The notes beneath the pieces are model-generated. The model saw only the letters and a program-made list of their open reading frames with translations. It searched no databases and was not told where the DNA came from. Positions 63,705-64,000 of a stretch of 64,000 nucleotides of DNA are shown piece by piece. Made by a program: the position numbers and the translations under genes. Origin of the DNA: Haematobia irritans (lineage: Eukaryota; Arthropoda; Insecta; Diptera; Muscidae). The stretch covers positions 1,887,360 through 1,951,359 of the forward strand of contig NC_134401.1 of the NCBI RefSeq assembly GCF_050003625.1. Direction: 5' to 3'. Within the stretch, counting starts at the first letter, position 1. Every line of letters starts with the position of its first letter.

Positions 63705-64000
63705 TAGGCTTAAAGTTTACGCTAACTTTTATGAATATGGGTGCAAATTATTAAGGTCATGCGTTAGAACCTTCTATTCTTTTAAAAATATTAGGGACCC
63801 CTTTTAAAATAACGTTATAAATTAAAATCCTAACTTAACTGTTCACAATGAATGAGAATTAAGAGATTTTTAATTTTTAAAAATTGTTACGCAAAGTCCC
63901 TTTTCTTGCCAGTTGAAACAGTTGTTTGATTTATGTAACTACCCAAAGTGTGGGAACATTTTTTCCTCTAGAATATTTAAATAAATCAAAAAATTTTTTC
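63705..64000. other. Right edge, non-coding
   Basis: AT-rich sequence to the window edge. I see no gene or element boundary in it. Confidence 0.5.

Overview
The window looks like nuclear DNA from a calyptrate fly, most likely a muscid (Haematobia, Stomoxys or Musca type). It is AT-rich, rich in microsatellites and full of nested transposons. One host gene can be recognised, spread over 22 kb with GT-AG introns. One transposon, at 62654-63704, matches Himar1, the mariner first described from the horn fly Haematobia irritans, in both its terminal inverted repeats (TIRs) and its decayed transposase.

Host gene. Three minus-strand coding exons (23482-24354, 14210-14370, 2114-3374) join in frame into a 764-residue, single-pass membrane protein with 14 leucine-rich repeats (LRRs). 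It has a signal peptide, a cysteine cap at each end of the LRRs and a cytoplasmic tail ending in VYV. It belongs to the Tartan/Capricious family of neuronal and epithelial adhesion proteins; length and the long insert in the C-terminal cap favour Tartan (trn). A 3' splice site at 24532 marks a spliced 5'UTR, so at least one untranslated exon lies further right, and much of 24.5-64 kb may be its first intron or upstream region.

Intron 2 (3375-14209) holds a three-level nest: a DD37E Tc1/mariner element (6831-11281) carries a Helentron/DINE-1-like repeat (about 8037-11196), which has a 153-bp tandem array and is itself split by a rosa-type DD41D mariner (10169-11101). The intron also has a piggyBac-type MITE (miniature inverted-repeat transposable element), a SINE fragment and a TA-flanked MITE. 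Intron 1 (14371-23481) holds an internally deleted DD34D mariner (17663-18495) and several MITEs.

The right half (24.5-64 kb) shows no convincing protein-coding gene. It contains a second piggyBac MITE, decayed LINE pieces with an RNase H signature, several copies of a tRNA-derived SINE (one with a clean target duplication), a MITE carrying two tRNA-like modules, an element dense in the motif CGTGA, a 208-bp tandem duplication, a second Helentron-like copy, two hAT-type MITEs with exact 8-bp target duplications (one inside a SINE, one inside a DD34D mariner), a 233-bp (TA)n tract and the Himar1 copy. Every transposase seen is broken. The most unusual structures are the nested elements and the 153-bp array, whose unit length is an exact multiple of three so both strands stay open over long stretches without evidence of being coding.
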